From contig NZ_BMSK01000017.1 of NCBI RefSeq assembly GCF_014649115.1, positions 124,001 through 188,000 of the forward strand: 64,000 nt of DNA. The letters run 5' to 3'. Below, piece after piece: positions 8,447 through 16,953 of this stretch (positions within the stretch are counted from its first letter, which is position 1; each line of letters begins with the position of its first letter). A program made the position numbers and the translations under genes. Under the pieces are notes generated by a model. It saw nothing but the letters and a program-made list of their open reading frames with translations. It did not search any database and was not told the origin of the DNA. The DNA is from Streptomyces eurythermus (GTDB lineage Bacteria > Actinomycetota > Actinomycetes > Streptomycetales > Streptomycetaceae).

Positions 8447-9067
8447 GTGACCTTCGGATTCGCATCGTCCTCGGCGGCCTCGTTGTCGACGCCGGCGTCC
8501 GACGCCTCCGCCAGTCGCCTGCTCGAGCCCGCGGAGTGGGCCGCCGCCGGAATCCCTTTGCTGCGCAACCCTCGTGAGGTCGTCAGCGGTCTGCACTCCC
8601 GCCACCACCCGAAGCCGCTCACGGCGGTCGTGGCGGTGCTCGACCCGGACGAGCGGTTGCGGGCGAGCGCCTCGTTCACGCGCCGTGCGACGCCGGCCGA
8701 CGGCTGGATGTTCCGCAACGCGCTGCTGGCCCAGTTGCGCCGGGTGATTCCGCACGACCTGCGCCGCCGTACCCCTGTGCGCACGGCCGTCCTGCTCTAC
8801 TGCCGTGAGGGCGACGCGCGTTGGACCGAGGAGGACGGCGCCTGGATGTGGGGACTGCGCGATGCCTGCACCCTGCACGGGCTGCGCTGCGGCGCGTACA
8901 TCACGCTGACCCGCGACGGCTGGCAGGTGCTCGGCGAGGGGCGCGGGGGGCGCCGGCCGAACGCGCACTCGGCCCCGGAGCCGTTCGCCACGTCGGAAGC
9001 CCCGCCGCTCGCACCACGCACCGGCGGCCCGGTCTCCGAGGTGCTGAGCCGGGCGGCGGCTCGCTGA
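8447..9067 (+). CDS. Conserved hypothetical protein, RadC/JAB-like fold without metal ligands
   Basis: This protein of 206 residues starts at GTG 8447 behind AGGGAGGA. I do not recognise a named family with certainty. The central part resembles the RadC-type JAB domain in layout: LTAVVAVLDPDERL, then FRNALLAQL, then VLLYCREGDARWTEED, then LRDACTLHGLRCGAYITLTRDGW. This matches RadC's strand, helix, HNHPSG-loop and late-strand order. At the position of the zinc-binding HNHPSG-x-PTPS motif, however, it has YCREGDARWT, so the His ligands are gone while the acidic ED pair remains. It would be catalytically inactive if the homology is real. The N-terminal 25 and C-terminal 40 residues are low complexity. 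It is convergent with the next gene. Confidence 0.7.
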   Translation: MTFGFASSSAASLSTPASDASASRLLEPAEWAAAGIPLLRNPREVVSGLHSRHHPKPLTAVVAVLDPDERLRASASFTRRATPADGWMFRNALLAQLRRVIPHDLRRRTPVRTAVLLYCREGDARWTEEDGAWMWGLRDACTLHGLRCGAYITLTRDGWQVLGEGRGGRRPNAHSAPEPFATSEAPPLAPRTGGPVSEVLSRAAAR

Positions 9068-9549
9068 CCGGCGCGCCACGGGCGGTACGAGGGTTCGCGC
9101 GACCGGCCGGAGGCTCCTACGGTGCATCCGGCCCGCGTGCGACGGACGGCCGGGCCCAACCGGTGTGCGCGCAGAGCGGTCCGGAGGAGCACCGGCAAAC
9201 TCGCCTCCCGGACCCCGAGGAGAGCCCTGGGTGACCTGCGGGGTCTGCCCCTGGTACGTCGGTGACCTGCGGGGACCGCCTCCTGGTACGCCCCGGAGAC
9301 AGCCGTGGGCGGTGTGGGCCACACCCGTGGGCGCGTGTCCGGCCCGGCAGGCGTCGCCACCCGTCACCGGGCGGCCCGGATCACTCCCCCGGGCCCGACG
9401 TCGGCCGACGCTCCCGGGCCTTCCCAGGGGGACGGACCGGGCGGCGTCGTGGCCGCGGACCGTGGTCCGGGCACGCCAAAAGCCGCACCGTGCGGATGCC
9501 GCCGGAGCGGCTCCTTCGGCCCCTCGGTGTCCCGAGGCACCGACGCGGC
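9068..9549. other. Convergent spacer with a 31-bp direct repeat
   Basis: No gene was found between two convergent genes. GGTGACCTGCGGGG begins at 9230 and again at 9261, each followed by a similar CTGGTACG end, giving two copies of a 31-bp unit. The rest is GC-rich spacer. Confidence 0.55.
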
Positions 9550-10179
9550 TCAGACGCCGGCGCCCAGCACCGAGTTGATCTGCTGCGGGTCGCCGCAGAC
9601 GATCAGCAGGGCACCGGCACGGGAGTGGGCCAGCGGGAGGGCGGTGGCAGCGGCGGAGGCGGGGCCTCCGTTGACGGCCACGACGACCACCGGGCGGGTG
9701 GCGGCGCGGGAGGCGACGGCGGCATCCGCGTAGAAGACGTCGTCACCGGAGTCGTGCTGCGCCCAGTAGGACGCTTCGCCGAAGGACAGTTCGTGTTCGG
9801 CCCACGGGTGCTGGGCACCGGTGGTGAGCACGAGCACGTCGCCGGGGGCGCGGCCGGAGTCCAGGAGCAGGTCCACCGCCTCCTCGGCGGCGTCGAGCGC
9901 ACCCTCGGCCGAAGCCGGGATCAACTGGATCTGCGGGCTCGCCGCGGCGGCGGGAGCGGCCGGTCCGGAAGGACCGGGCATGGCCGGAGCCGCGTCTCGC
10001 GGTGTGCGCTGCGCCGGCGGCGTGGGCCGCAGAGGGCCGGGACGACCGGGGCGGGACGGAGCCGCGGGGCGGGGGCCGGGTACGGGGCGGGGGGTCGGCG
10101 CGGTGCGGCCGCTGGCCGGCGTGGCGCGGGGACCCTGGGCACTCTCGTGAATCTGAGGCTCCTCGGGAATGAGAGGCAT
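9550..10179 (-). CDS. Hypothetical protein resembling the C-terminal part of UvrD-type helicases
   Basis: The protein has 209 residues from ATG 10179 (starting MPLIPEEPQIHESAQGP). An in-frame start at 10230 would place it 17 nt after rnhB. Residues of about 10-80 are Pro/Arg/Ala-rich and disordered. The C-terminal 120 residues (GDVLVLTTGAQHPWA, DDVFYADAAVASRAATRP, VVVVAVNG, ALPLAHSRAGALLIVCGDP) recall the last RecA-like subdomain of UvrD/Rep helicases. There a VHRAKGLE-type loop is followed by ALTRA and a GDP-ending strand. The helicase arginine motifs are not intact, and there is no Walker A, so it cannot be a helicase. It lies downstream of rnhB on the same strand and may be co-transcribed. 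Confidence 0.7.
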   Translation of the reverse strand: MPLIPEEPQIHESAQGPRATPASGRTAPTPRPVPGPRPAAPSRPGRPGPLRPTPPAQRTPRDAAPAMPGPSGPAAPAAAASPQIQLIPASAEGALDAAEEAVDLLLDSGRAPGDVLVLTTGAQHPWAEHELSFGEASYWAQHDSGDDVFYADAAVASRAATRPVVVVAVNGGPASAAATALPLAHSRAGALLIVCGDPQQINSVLGAGV

Positions 10180-10247
10180 GAGCTGATTTTTATCAAACGT
10201 TGGTGCGGCGCGGATGACCGGGTGGCACATCAGTGCGATCGGAACCG

Positions 10248-10949
10248 TCAGAAATCGAAGCCGAGCTGACCCTCAATTTCCGGAACGCTTCCGTCCGCCC
10301 AGTTGCGGACCTTCTTGAGGTGCCGCCACTGAGGCAACGCATCAAGATACGCCCACGACAAACGGTGGTGCGGGGTGGGCCCCCGCTCCGCCAGAGCGGC
10401 CTTGTGCACGGGCGACGGATACCCGGCGTTGTCCGCAAATCCGAAGTCTGCATGGTCGACACCCAGTTCGGCCATCATTTTGTCGCGCTGAACCTTGGCG
10501 ATCACCGACGCCGCCGCCACGGCCACACACGACTGATCGCCCTTGATCACCGTGCGGACCTTCCAGGGAGCGCCGAGGTAGTCGTGCTTCCCGTCGAGGA
10601 TCACGGCGTCGGGGCGGACCGGCAGGGCATCCAGGGCACGGACCGCGGCCAGCCGCAGCGCGGCCGTCATCCCCAGGTCGTCGATCTCCTCGGGGGAAGC
10701 ATGCCCCAGCGCGTAGGCCGTCACCCATGACCGCAGGATCTCGGCGAGTTCCGTGCGGCGCTTGAGCGTGAGCAGCTTGGAGTCGGTCAGGCCCTCGGGC
10801 GGGCGGCGCAGTCCGGTGATCGCCGCGCAGACCGTGACGGGACCGGCCCAGGCGCCGCGCCCCACCTCGTCGACACCGGCAATGACCTTCGCTCCGGTCG
10901 TGGCGCGCAGGGAGCGCTCGACGGTGTGGGTAGGTGGTTCGTACGGCAT
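10248..10949 (-). CDS. rnhB: Ribonuclease HII
   Basis: This 233-residue protein has the RNase HII signature GVDEVGRGAWAGPV (D27, E28), with DSKLLT and the later acidic residue in VILDGKHDYL. It cleaves RNA of RNA-DNA hybrids and single ribonucleotides embedded in DNA, using divalent metal. Length and motif order are normal for actinobacterial RnhB. An ATG start at 10949 places MPYEPPTHTVERSL just ahead of the fold. The UvrD-like gene follows on the same strand. Confidence 0.95.
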   Translation of the reverse strand: MPYEPPTHTVERSLRATTGAKVIAGVDEVGRGAWAGPVTVCAAITGLRRPPEGLTDSKLLTLKRRTELAEILRSWVTAYALGHASPEEIDDLGMTAALRLAAVRALDALPVRPDAVILDGKHDYLGAPWKVRTVIKGDQSCVAVAAASVIAKVQRDKMMAELGVDHADFGFADNAGYPSPVHKAALAERGPTPHHRLSWAYLDALPQWRHLKKVRNWADGSVPEIEGQLGFDF

Positions 10950-11030
10950 GGCGCCCTTAGCGTACGCCGCCGGGACGGACGCGCGACACCCCGGTCGCCC
11001 GGGGGACGCGAAGGGCGCCGGAAGGGGGCT

Positions 11031-11654
11031 TCAGGCACCGTAGGGCCGCAGCAGCGGAAGCATCAGCTGGTCGACCATCCCTTCGAGATCCTGGTCGTTC
11101 CATTCACTGGCGCACATCTTGGACCGGTACATCATCATGGCCGGGATGGCGTCGAAGACATAGGCGTTGGCCGCGTCCTCCCTGACCTCCCCCCGCTCTA
11201 TTCCACGGACGATGACCTCGCGCACCAGCTTGACGGTCGGCTCGACCACACTTCCGAGGATCACCCCCTCGAAGCGCTCCGCCTGCACTTGATCGCATTC
11301 GTGAATGACCGAGCGCAGAGCGGCGCCGGGCCGCGAGTACATGATCTGCCGCACCTGCCGGCACAGGGTGAGCAGGTCCTCGCGCACGCTGCCCAGGTCC
11401 GGGGCCCGCTCCACGCGGGGCAGTCCGGTCACCAGGGCGTCCGCGACCAGATCCTCCTTGGAGGGCCAGCGGCGGTAGACCGCCGCCTTGCCGGTGTGGG
11501 CGCCGGCCGCGACGCCTTCCATGGTCAGCCCCTTCCAGCCGACCGTGCTGAGCTGCTCCAGAGCGGCGTCGAGGATCGCCCGCTCCAGTACCGCACCGCG
11601 CCGGCGGGGGGAAGCCGTTCCGGCGGCCGCGGCAGTACAGCGCGAGGTAACCAT
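11031..11654 (-). CDS. TetR-family transcriptional regulator
   Basis: This 207-residue protein starts at ATG 11654 (MVTSRCTAAAAG) behind GGAGAA. The in-frame codons upstream lack a ribosome site. The N-terminal helix-turn-helix is LTMEGVAAGAHTGKAAVYRRWPSKEDLVADAL, shown here across residues of about 45-75 and typical of TetR. The C-terminal ligand domain is variable. It runs divergently from an MFS drug exporter with two matching palindromes in between, the usual arrangement for a repressor controlling itself and the pump until a ligand binds. Confidence 0.92.
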   Translation of the reverse strand: MVTSRCTAAAAGTASPRRRGAVLERAILDAALEQLSTVGWKGLTMEGVAAGAHTGKAAVYRRWPSKEDLVADALVTGLPRVERAPDLGSVREDLLTLCRQVRQIMYSRPGAALRSVIHECDQVQAERFEGVILGSVVEPTVKLVREVIVRGIERGEVREDAANAYVFDAIPAMMMYRSKMCASEWNDQDLEGMVDQLMLPLLRPYGA

Positions 11655-11745
11655 CTGTGTTTCTCCTGCATGCGAGGTGAGCGGTGATTCCGGGGCAGTG
11701 ACGCCGCGCTGCTGCAACGGGGGACGCGGGCGCGACGCGCGCTTA

Positions 11746-11813
11746 AGTGAACGCTTGCGTTCACTGTCGGGGACTCACTACGGTGGGCGCGACAGTGAAC
11801 GCGAGCGTTCACT
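11746..11813. promoter_or_regulatory. Two identical-core TetR operators and MFS promoter
   Basis: AGTGAACGC-N2-GCGTTCACT occurs at 11746-11765 and 11794-11813, both with perfect 9-bp arms, 48 bp apart. A plausible plus-strand promoter is TTGCGT (11755-11760), an 18-nt spacer and TACGGT (11779-11784). The first palindrome overlaps the -35 and the second covers the transcribed start. Binding of the TetR protein would therefore block the MFS gene. Confidence 0.85.
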
Positions 11814-11836
11814 AACGCCTGTATGGGGGACCCATA

Positions 11837-13387
11837 GTGACGACCTCTCAGCTTCTCACGGACGATCAGAAAACGGGCGCGGCCCGCCGGGGAGGGCACC
11901 CCGGCATCGCACTCACCGTCATCGCGGCCAGCCAGCTCATGGTGGTACTCGACGCGACGATTGTGAATATCGCGCTCCCGCACATTCAAGAAGCGCTCAG
12001 CTTCAGCACGACCGATCTGACATGGGTGGTCAGCGCCTACACGCTCACCTTCGGCGGACTGCTGCTGCTCGGTGCGCGGGCCGGTGACATCCTCGGCCGC
12101 CGCCGGGTGTTCATGACCGGCATCCTGCTGTTCACCTTCGCCTCGCTGCTGGGCGGTCTGGCCCAGGAACCCTGGCAGCTGCTGGCCGCGCGAGCCCTCC
12201 AGGGTGTGGGCGGCGCGATAGCGTCCCCCACGGCGCTGGCGCTGATAACGACCACCTTCCCCGAAGGCCCGGAACGCAACCGGGCCTTCGGTGTTTTCGC
12301 CGCCGTGTCCGCGGGCGGCGGTGCCATCGGCCTGCTGGCGGGCGGCATGCTCACCGACTGGCTCGACTGGCGGTGGGTGCTGTTCGTCAACGTGCCGATC
12401 GGCGTGCTGATCGCGGCGCTCGCGCCGCTGTACATCAACGAGTCCGAGCGTCATCCGGGCCGCTTCGACCTCGCCGGCGCGCTCACCTCCACGGTCGGCA
12501 TGGCCTCGCTGGTGTACGGGTTCATCCGCGCCGCGGAGGACGGCTGGCGGGACGGGCTCACGATCGGGTCCTTCGCCGCTTCCGTGGTGCTGCTGCTCGC
12601 CTTCGTCTTCATCGAGGCGCGGGCGAAGGAGCCGATCACCCCGCTGCGGATGTTCGCGGACCGGAACCGCTGGGGCACCTACGTGATCATGCTGAGCCTG
12701 GCCGCGGCGATGTTCGGCATGTTCTTCTACATCGTGCTGTTCGTACAGAACGTGCTCGGTTACAGCGCCATCAGGGCCGGTATCGCGTTCCTTCCCGTGA
12801 CGGCCGCGATCGCGATCGGCGCGGGGTTGTCGCAGCGCTTCCTTCCGGTGCTCGGCCCCAAGCCGTTCATGATGGCCGGCGCCGCGCTGGTGGCGGTCGG
12901 GCTGGGCTGGCAGACCTTCATCGAGCCCGACAGCACCTATGCGGGCGGGGTGCTGGGGCCGATGCTGGTGTTCGGCTTCGGTATGGGCCTGACCTTCGTG
13001 ACGGCCACCGTCACCGCCGTGGCCGGTGTGGCCCCGCACGAGGCGGGCGCTGCTTCCGGGCTGCTCAACGCCATGCAGCAGGTCGGCGGTTCGCTCGGGC
13101 TGTCCATCCTGACGACCGTCTTCGGGTCGGCCGCCACCGACGAGGGGAAGAAGCAGCTGCCCCGGTTCCTCGCCGGCGCCTCGCCGGAGCAGAAGGCGGA
13201 GTTCGCCAAGACGCACCAGATGCCCGCGCCGTGGGGGAACGAGGTGCTCGCCCACGGCATTTCCACGGCCTTCATCCCGGCCGCCGCGATGGCCGTGCTC
13301 GCCTTCGTCACCGCCTGGCTGGTGCTGAGGGTCCGCAAGAGCGACCTCGACTCCCTCGCGGGCACGGCGGGCCCGCACCTGGGCTGA
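11837..13387 (+). CDS. MFS transporter, DHA2 (14-helix) drug exporter family
   Basis: The 516-residue membrane protein has the DHA2 hallmarks: LMVVLDATIVNIALPHIQ in helix 1, motif A GARAGDILGRRRVF, and the motif C region (GGAIGLLAGGMLTDWLDWRW). About 14 helices can be counted. It should export a toxic or secondary-metabolite substrate using the proton gradient; the substrate is unknown. The GTG start at 11837 follows GGGGGA. The divergent TetR gene and paired palindromes make substrate-inducible expression likely. Confidence 0.9.
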   Translation: MTTSQLLTDDQKTGAARRGGHPGIALTVIAASQLMVVLDATIVNIALPHIQEALSFSTTDLTWVVSAYTLTFGGLLLLGARAGDILGRRRVFMTGILLFTFASLLGGLAQEPWQLLAARALQGVGGAIASPTALALITTTFPEGPERNRAFGVFAAVSAGGGAIGLLAGGMLTDWLDWRWVLFVNVPIGVLIAALAPLYINESERHPGRFDLAGALTSTVGMASLVYGFIRAAEDGWRDGLTIGSFAASVVLLLAFVFIEARAKEPITPLRMFADRNRWGTYVIMLSLAAAMFGMFFYIVLFVQNVLGYSAIRAGIAFLPVTAAIAIGAGLSQRFLPVLGPKPFMMAGAALVAVGLGWQTFIEPDSTYAGGVLGPMLVFGFGMGLTFVTATVTAVAGVAPHEAGAASGLLNAMQQVGGSLGLSILTTVFGSAATDEGKKQLPRFLAGASPEQKAEFAKTHQMPAPWGNEVLAHGISTAFIPAAAMAVLAFVTAWLVLRVRKSDLDSLAGTAGPHLG

Positions 13388-13859
13388 TCCGGGACGCGCC
13401 GCGCGGTGCCGCGGCCGGCCGGACCCCTGCCGGGCACCAGACGGCCCTCGCGGAGATCCGGCCGGCCGCACCACGCCCGGCAGAGCACGCGCAAAGGCCA
13501 GGAGCAGGGCCCGGAGCACGACGGAAAGCAGCGCCTGAGCCGCTCCCCCGCCCCGCTCCGGCGGCACCGCCGGCAGCACCCGCGCACCGAATGACATCTC
13601 TCCTCCCCTCCGTCCCCTCGCGCCCGCGGCCCCGCCCGACACCCGCCCCGGACACGGCGGGCGACGGATACCGGGACAACGAGCGATGGTCACGGAGAGT
13701 TCCCACCGGAAACGGAGAGTTTCGATGTGCGGCGGCGGACAGCCTGTATCACGTGTCGAGGTGCCTGGCAGCCAGGCTCACATGACGACGCTGCCGGGCC
13801 GGCCAGGCACACGTGGCGACGCTGCCGGACCCGCCGGGCTCACGTCGCGACGCCGACGG
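13388..13859. other. Convergent spacer with ~31-bp repeats
   Basis: There is no gene between the convergent MFS and glycohydrolase genes. Near the right end, CGACGCTGCCGG-centred units recur at about 13775, 13806 and 13837 (31-bp period, last copy partial). Confidence 0.55.
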
Positions 13860-14765
13860 TCAGGCGCCCGTGGGCACCCAGTCCGGCAGGGCCTCGGTGC
13901 GCTCGACCCACTCGGCGGGCGGTGCCCCCGCCTTGCCCGCGGCGAGCACCCCGCCCACGATCGCGCAGGTGGTGTCTACGTCCCCGCCGACCTGGGCGGT
14001 GGTCCAGAACGCCGACGTGAATTCGCCGAGGGACCGTGCGGCGGACCAGAGGGCGAAGGGGACGGTGTCATGGGCGGTCGTACGGCGTCCGCAGCCCAGG
14101 ACGGCCGCCACGGTGACCGCGTCGTCGTAGTCGAGCATGTCCCGGGCCCGGCGCAGCCCCTGGCCGACCGCGCTCTTCGGTACGAGCGCGATGACACCGT
14201 CGAGCAGGGCCTCGGGGGCGGGCGGGCCGTCCGGGGAGCCGGCGAAGGCCGCCGCGGCGGCCACGGCCATGGCGCCGACCACGGCCTCCCGGTGCTGGTG
14301 GGTGGTGTAGGCCGAGATCTCCGCCTGGTGGGTCGCCTGCTCCGGATCGTCCGCGTACCACGCGCCCAGGGGTGCGATCCGCATCGCCGCGCCGTTGCCC
14401 CAGGACCCCTGGCCGTTGAAGAGCCCGGCGGCCAGCCGGCGCCAGTCCTCACCCTCCCGGACCAGGCGCAGCAGCCGGTTGACCGCGGGGCCGTAGCCCC
14501 GGTCGAAGTCGTGGTGCTCGGCGAAGGAGCGGGCGAGCGCGTCCTGGTCGATGCGCTGGTGGGCGGCGAGGACGGCGACCACCGAGCAGGCCATCTCGGT
14601 GTCGTCCGTCCACTGCCAGGGGCCCGCGGGCAGCTCCCGGCGCTTGAGCAGGGGATAGTGCGCGGGGACGAAGAACTGGGAGCCCAGCGCGTCCCCCACG
14701 GCCAGTCCGCGCAGGCTCGTCAGGGCGCGCTCCAGGCGCCCGGGGGAAGAGGAGTCAGCGGTCAT
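13860..14765 (-). CDS. ADP-ribosylglycohydrolase (DraG family)
   Basis: This protein of 301 residues has the family metal-binding motifs: GLAVGDALGSQF near residue 20, WTDDTEMA near 52, and GGDVDTTCAIVGGVLAA near 265. These residues coordinate two Mg ions in DraG/ARH enzymes, which remove ADP-ribose from proteins or small molecules. It starts 12 nt after the stop of the upstream histidine phosphatase gene on the same strand, so the two probably form an operon. Whether the substrate is a protein or an ADP-ribosylated metabolite cannot be told. Confidence 0.9.
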   Translation of the reverse strand: MTADSSSPGRLERALTSLRGLAVGDALGSQFFVPAHYPLLKRRELPAGPWQWTDDTEMACSVVAVLAAHQRIDQDALARSFAEHHDFDRGYGPAVNRLLRLVREGEDWRRLAAGLFNGQGSWGNGAAMRIAPLGAWYADDPEQATHQAEISAYTTHQHREAVVGAMAVAAAAAFAGSPDGPPAPEALLDGVIALVPKSAVGQGLRRARDMLDYDDAVTVAAVLGCGRRTTAHDTVPFALWSAARSLGEFTSAFWTTAQVGGDVDTTCAIVGGVLAAGKAGAPPAEWVERTEALPDWVPTGA

Positions 14766-14777
14766 CGCCCTGCCACT

Positions 14778-15437
14778 TTATCCGGTGACCCACTGCGGCA
14801 CCGGCTCGCGCCAGCGTTCGAAGGGCCGGTCGAGTGTGTACTTGCCGTCCTCTCCGAGAACGAGCATCCGCATCTCCGCGTTCCCCGGATTGGCCAGCGA
14901 CTCGAATTCCGCCACCGTCCAGTGGAACCAGCGCATGCAGAACAGCCGCATGGCGAGCCCGTGGGTCACCAGGAGGACGTTCGGAGGGTGGTCGGGGGCC
15001 TCGAAGCTGCGGAACAGGCTCTCCAGGAAGCCGCCGACCCGGTCGTACACGTCCGCGCCGGACTCGCCCTGCGGGAACCGGAAGAAGAAGTGCCCGTACG
15101 CGTCCCGGTACGCCTTCTGCAGGCGTACGTCGTCGCGGTCCTGCCAGTTGCCCCAGTCCTGCTCGCGCAGCCGGGGCTCCTCCCGGACGCGTATCAGGCC
15201 GGGGTCGAGGTGGAAGGCGCGGAGCGTCTCGTGGGTACGGCGGTACGGGGAGACGTACACGCTGACCCGCTCCCGGCCGAACAGCTCGCGGAGCCGTTCG
15301 CCGGTCTCCTCCGCCTGCCGCCGGCCGCGCTCGGTCAGCGCGAGGGCGTGGTCGGGTTCGCGCTCGTACACGGAGTCGTCGACGTTGCCCGTTGACTCGC
15401 CGTGCCGGACAAGGACGATGCGCCGTGGTCGTGCCAT
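14778..15437 (-). CDS. Histidine phosphatase superfamily protein
   Basis: The 219-residue protein carries the catalytic LVRHGEST near the N terminus (His acceptor), the SPYRRTHET arginine motif, and the late LLVTHGLAMRLF histidine motif. This is the full phosphoglycerate-mutase-like catalytic set. It is probably a phosphatase acting on a small phosphorylated molecule rather than glycolytic Gpm. It overlaps functionally with nothing nearby but is 12 nt ahead of the ADP-ribosylglycohydrolase gene. Confidence 0.9.
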   Translation of the reverse strand: MARPRRIVLVRHGESTGNVDDSVYEREPDHALALTERGRRQAEETGERLRELFGRERVSVYVSPYRRTHETLRAFHLDPGLIRVREEPRLREQDWGNWQDRDDVRLQKAYRDAYGHFFFRFPQGESGADVYDRVGGFLESLFRSFEAPDHPPNVLLVTHGLAMRLFCMRWFHWTVAEFESLANPGNAEMRMLVLGEDGKYTLDRPFERWREPVPQWVTG

Positions 15438-15592
15438 GACGAAACCCTAGAGCGTACGGCGGCGCGTCGAGCACTCGTACGGGCTCCATACGGCGTAGGT
15501 CACATGAATCCGGCGTCCCGGGCCGCTGCCCGCTCCACCGCCGGGCCGCGTTTGCTTTTCAAACCATCACGCGCCTCGGACGCACACGCGTC

Positions 15593-16198
15593 TCAGACCG
15601 TCCAGGACGGCTCCAGGTCCACGATGTCGCCGGAGAGCGCCGCGATGTCCGCCTCGGTCTGGGCGCGCAGGGCGAGGCGCTCCACGCGCTCGGTGCGGTA
15701 CTTGCCGTGCTCGGCCGCCGAGCGCCACATCGACAGGACCAGGAACTCGTGCCCGGGCGCCTCGGCGAACATGCCGCGGATCATGCCGGGCGAGCCGGCC
15801 ATGGCGGGGTTCCAGACCTTCTCCTGCATGAGCGTGAAGTGCTCCACGCGCTCCTCGCGGACCGTGCACAGGGCCACCCGGATCAGATCGGCGTCGGTGA
15901 AGCGCGGCTCGAATCCGGTCTTCACATCGAAGCGGTACTCGAACAGCTTGACCTGGGCGTCCTTGAAGGTGCCGGACTGGGCGGCGGCCAGCCGGTCGTG
16001 GGAGCGGGCCATGAAGGAGTCGTAGAAGGCACGGCTCTCCCAGAAGGCGAAGAGGTGCGCCACCCCCGGCCGCTGCCGGCTCCAGCCCCCGCCCTGCCCC
16101 CGGAATCCCGGCTCCCCGGGAAGCCCCGCCCATTTCCGCTGCCCCCGCTCGAAACCCCGGCGGTCCACCACGGTGCAGCGAATCCACTTGACCAGCAC
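15593..16198 (-). CDS. DUF4937 (YdbC-like) protein
   Basis: The protein is 201 residues long from GTG 16198 (MLVKWIRCTVVDRRGF). Upstream in-frame sequence is Arg-rich with no family character. Two ferredoxin-like halves are visible, typical of the antibiotic-biosynthesis-monooxygenase fold: WSRQRPGVAHLFAFWESRAFYDSFM and HEFLVLSMWRSAAEHGKYR. Members are small cytosolic proteins of unknown function. It is divergent from the TerD-domain gene. Confidence 0.8.
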   Translation of the reverse strand: MLVKWIRCTVVDRRGFERGQRKWAGLPGEPGFRGQGGGWSRQRPGVAHLFAFWESRAFYDSFMARSHDRLAAAQSGTFKDAQVKLFEYRFDVKTGFEPRFTDADLIRVALCTVREERVEHFTLMQEKVWNPAMAGSPGMIRGMFAEAPGHEFLVLSMWRSAAEHGKYRTERVERLALRAQTEADIAALSGDIVDLEPSWTV

Positions 16199-16347
16199 CG
16201 CGCCATCGTACGGCCACCGGGCGTGGCGTCGGTCACGTCTTTGCGGAGATCGCCCGCGCGTGCGCGCCCCGGTACATGGCACGATGGACAACAAACCCCG
16301 GCCGCAGGAAAGTTGGGGTCGAGTCACAGCGGAAGGGGGAAGCCTGG

Positions 16348-16881
16348 GTGACCGGCTTCAGCAAGGGAATCCGCAAGGTCGAGGTCGCGCTCAAGTGGGA
16401 CCCCAGTCCGGCGGGTCACTCACCGACCGATCTCGACATCATCGCCGCGACCTTCGTCTCCGGTGACGCGTACGGGGATCCGGCCTATCTGGTGCACTTC
16501 GACAGCCGCTCACCGGACGGCACGATCACCCTCAACCGTGACAGCACGGACGGCAAGGGGTTCGGCTGGGACGAGGTCATGACGCTCGAACTGGACCGTC
16601 TCGACGGCCGGTACGCGCGCGTGGTGGTGGGCGCCGCCATCCAGCAGCGGTACGGGCGCAAGACGTTCGCCGACGTGCTGAGTCCCGCCCTGCGCATCCG
16701 TGAGGGCTACACCGTGCTCGCCGAGGACGACTTCGGCTCGGTGGCCGGGGCGACGGCCGCCGCGCTCGCCGAGTTCGTCCGGGACGACTCCGGTGAGTGG
16801 ACCTTCCACCCCGGACTGCACGGCTTCGACGGGGACCCGGCGACGTTCACCCGGGTCATGGGCCGGGCGCACCGGCCCTGA
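16348..16881 (+). CDS. TerD-domain protein
   Basis: This 177-residue protein starts at GTG 16348 (MTGFSKGIRKVEVALKWDP) behind AAGGGGGA. It has TerD/CABP family features: TDLDIIAATF, the DGTITLNRDSTDGKG acidic calcium-binding stretch, and the MTLELDRL strand. TerD proteins bind calcium and are linked to tellurite and stress responses and to Streptomyces development. No other ter genes are adjacent, so it is a stand-alone paralogue. Confidence 0.9.
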   Translation: MTGFSKGIRKVEVALKWDPSPAGHSPTDLDIIAATFVSGDAYGDPAYLVHFDSRSPDGTITLNRDSTDGKGFGWDEVMTLELDRLDGRYARVVVGAAIQQRYGRKTFADVLSPALRIREGYTVLAEDDFGSVAGATAAALAEFVRDDSGEWTFHPGLHGFDGDPATFTRVMGRAHRP

Positions 16882-16900
16882 CGTTCTCATCGCACCACGT

Positions 16901-16935
16901 GTAAGGGGCGCCGGCCATTGGCCGGCGCCCCTTAC
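16901..16935. terminator. Bidirectional terminator between TerD gene and nrdJ
   Basis: A perfect 16-bp inverted repeat, GTAAGGGGCGCCGGCC with a 3-nt loop ATT, sits between two convergent genes. Confidence 0.93.
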
Positions 16936-16953
16936 CTCACGAACGGCGTGTCA

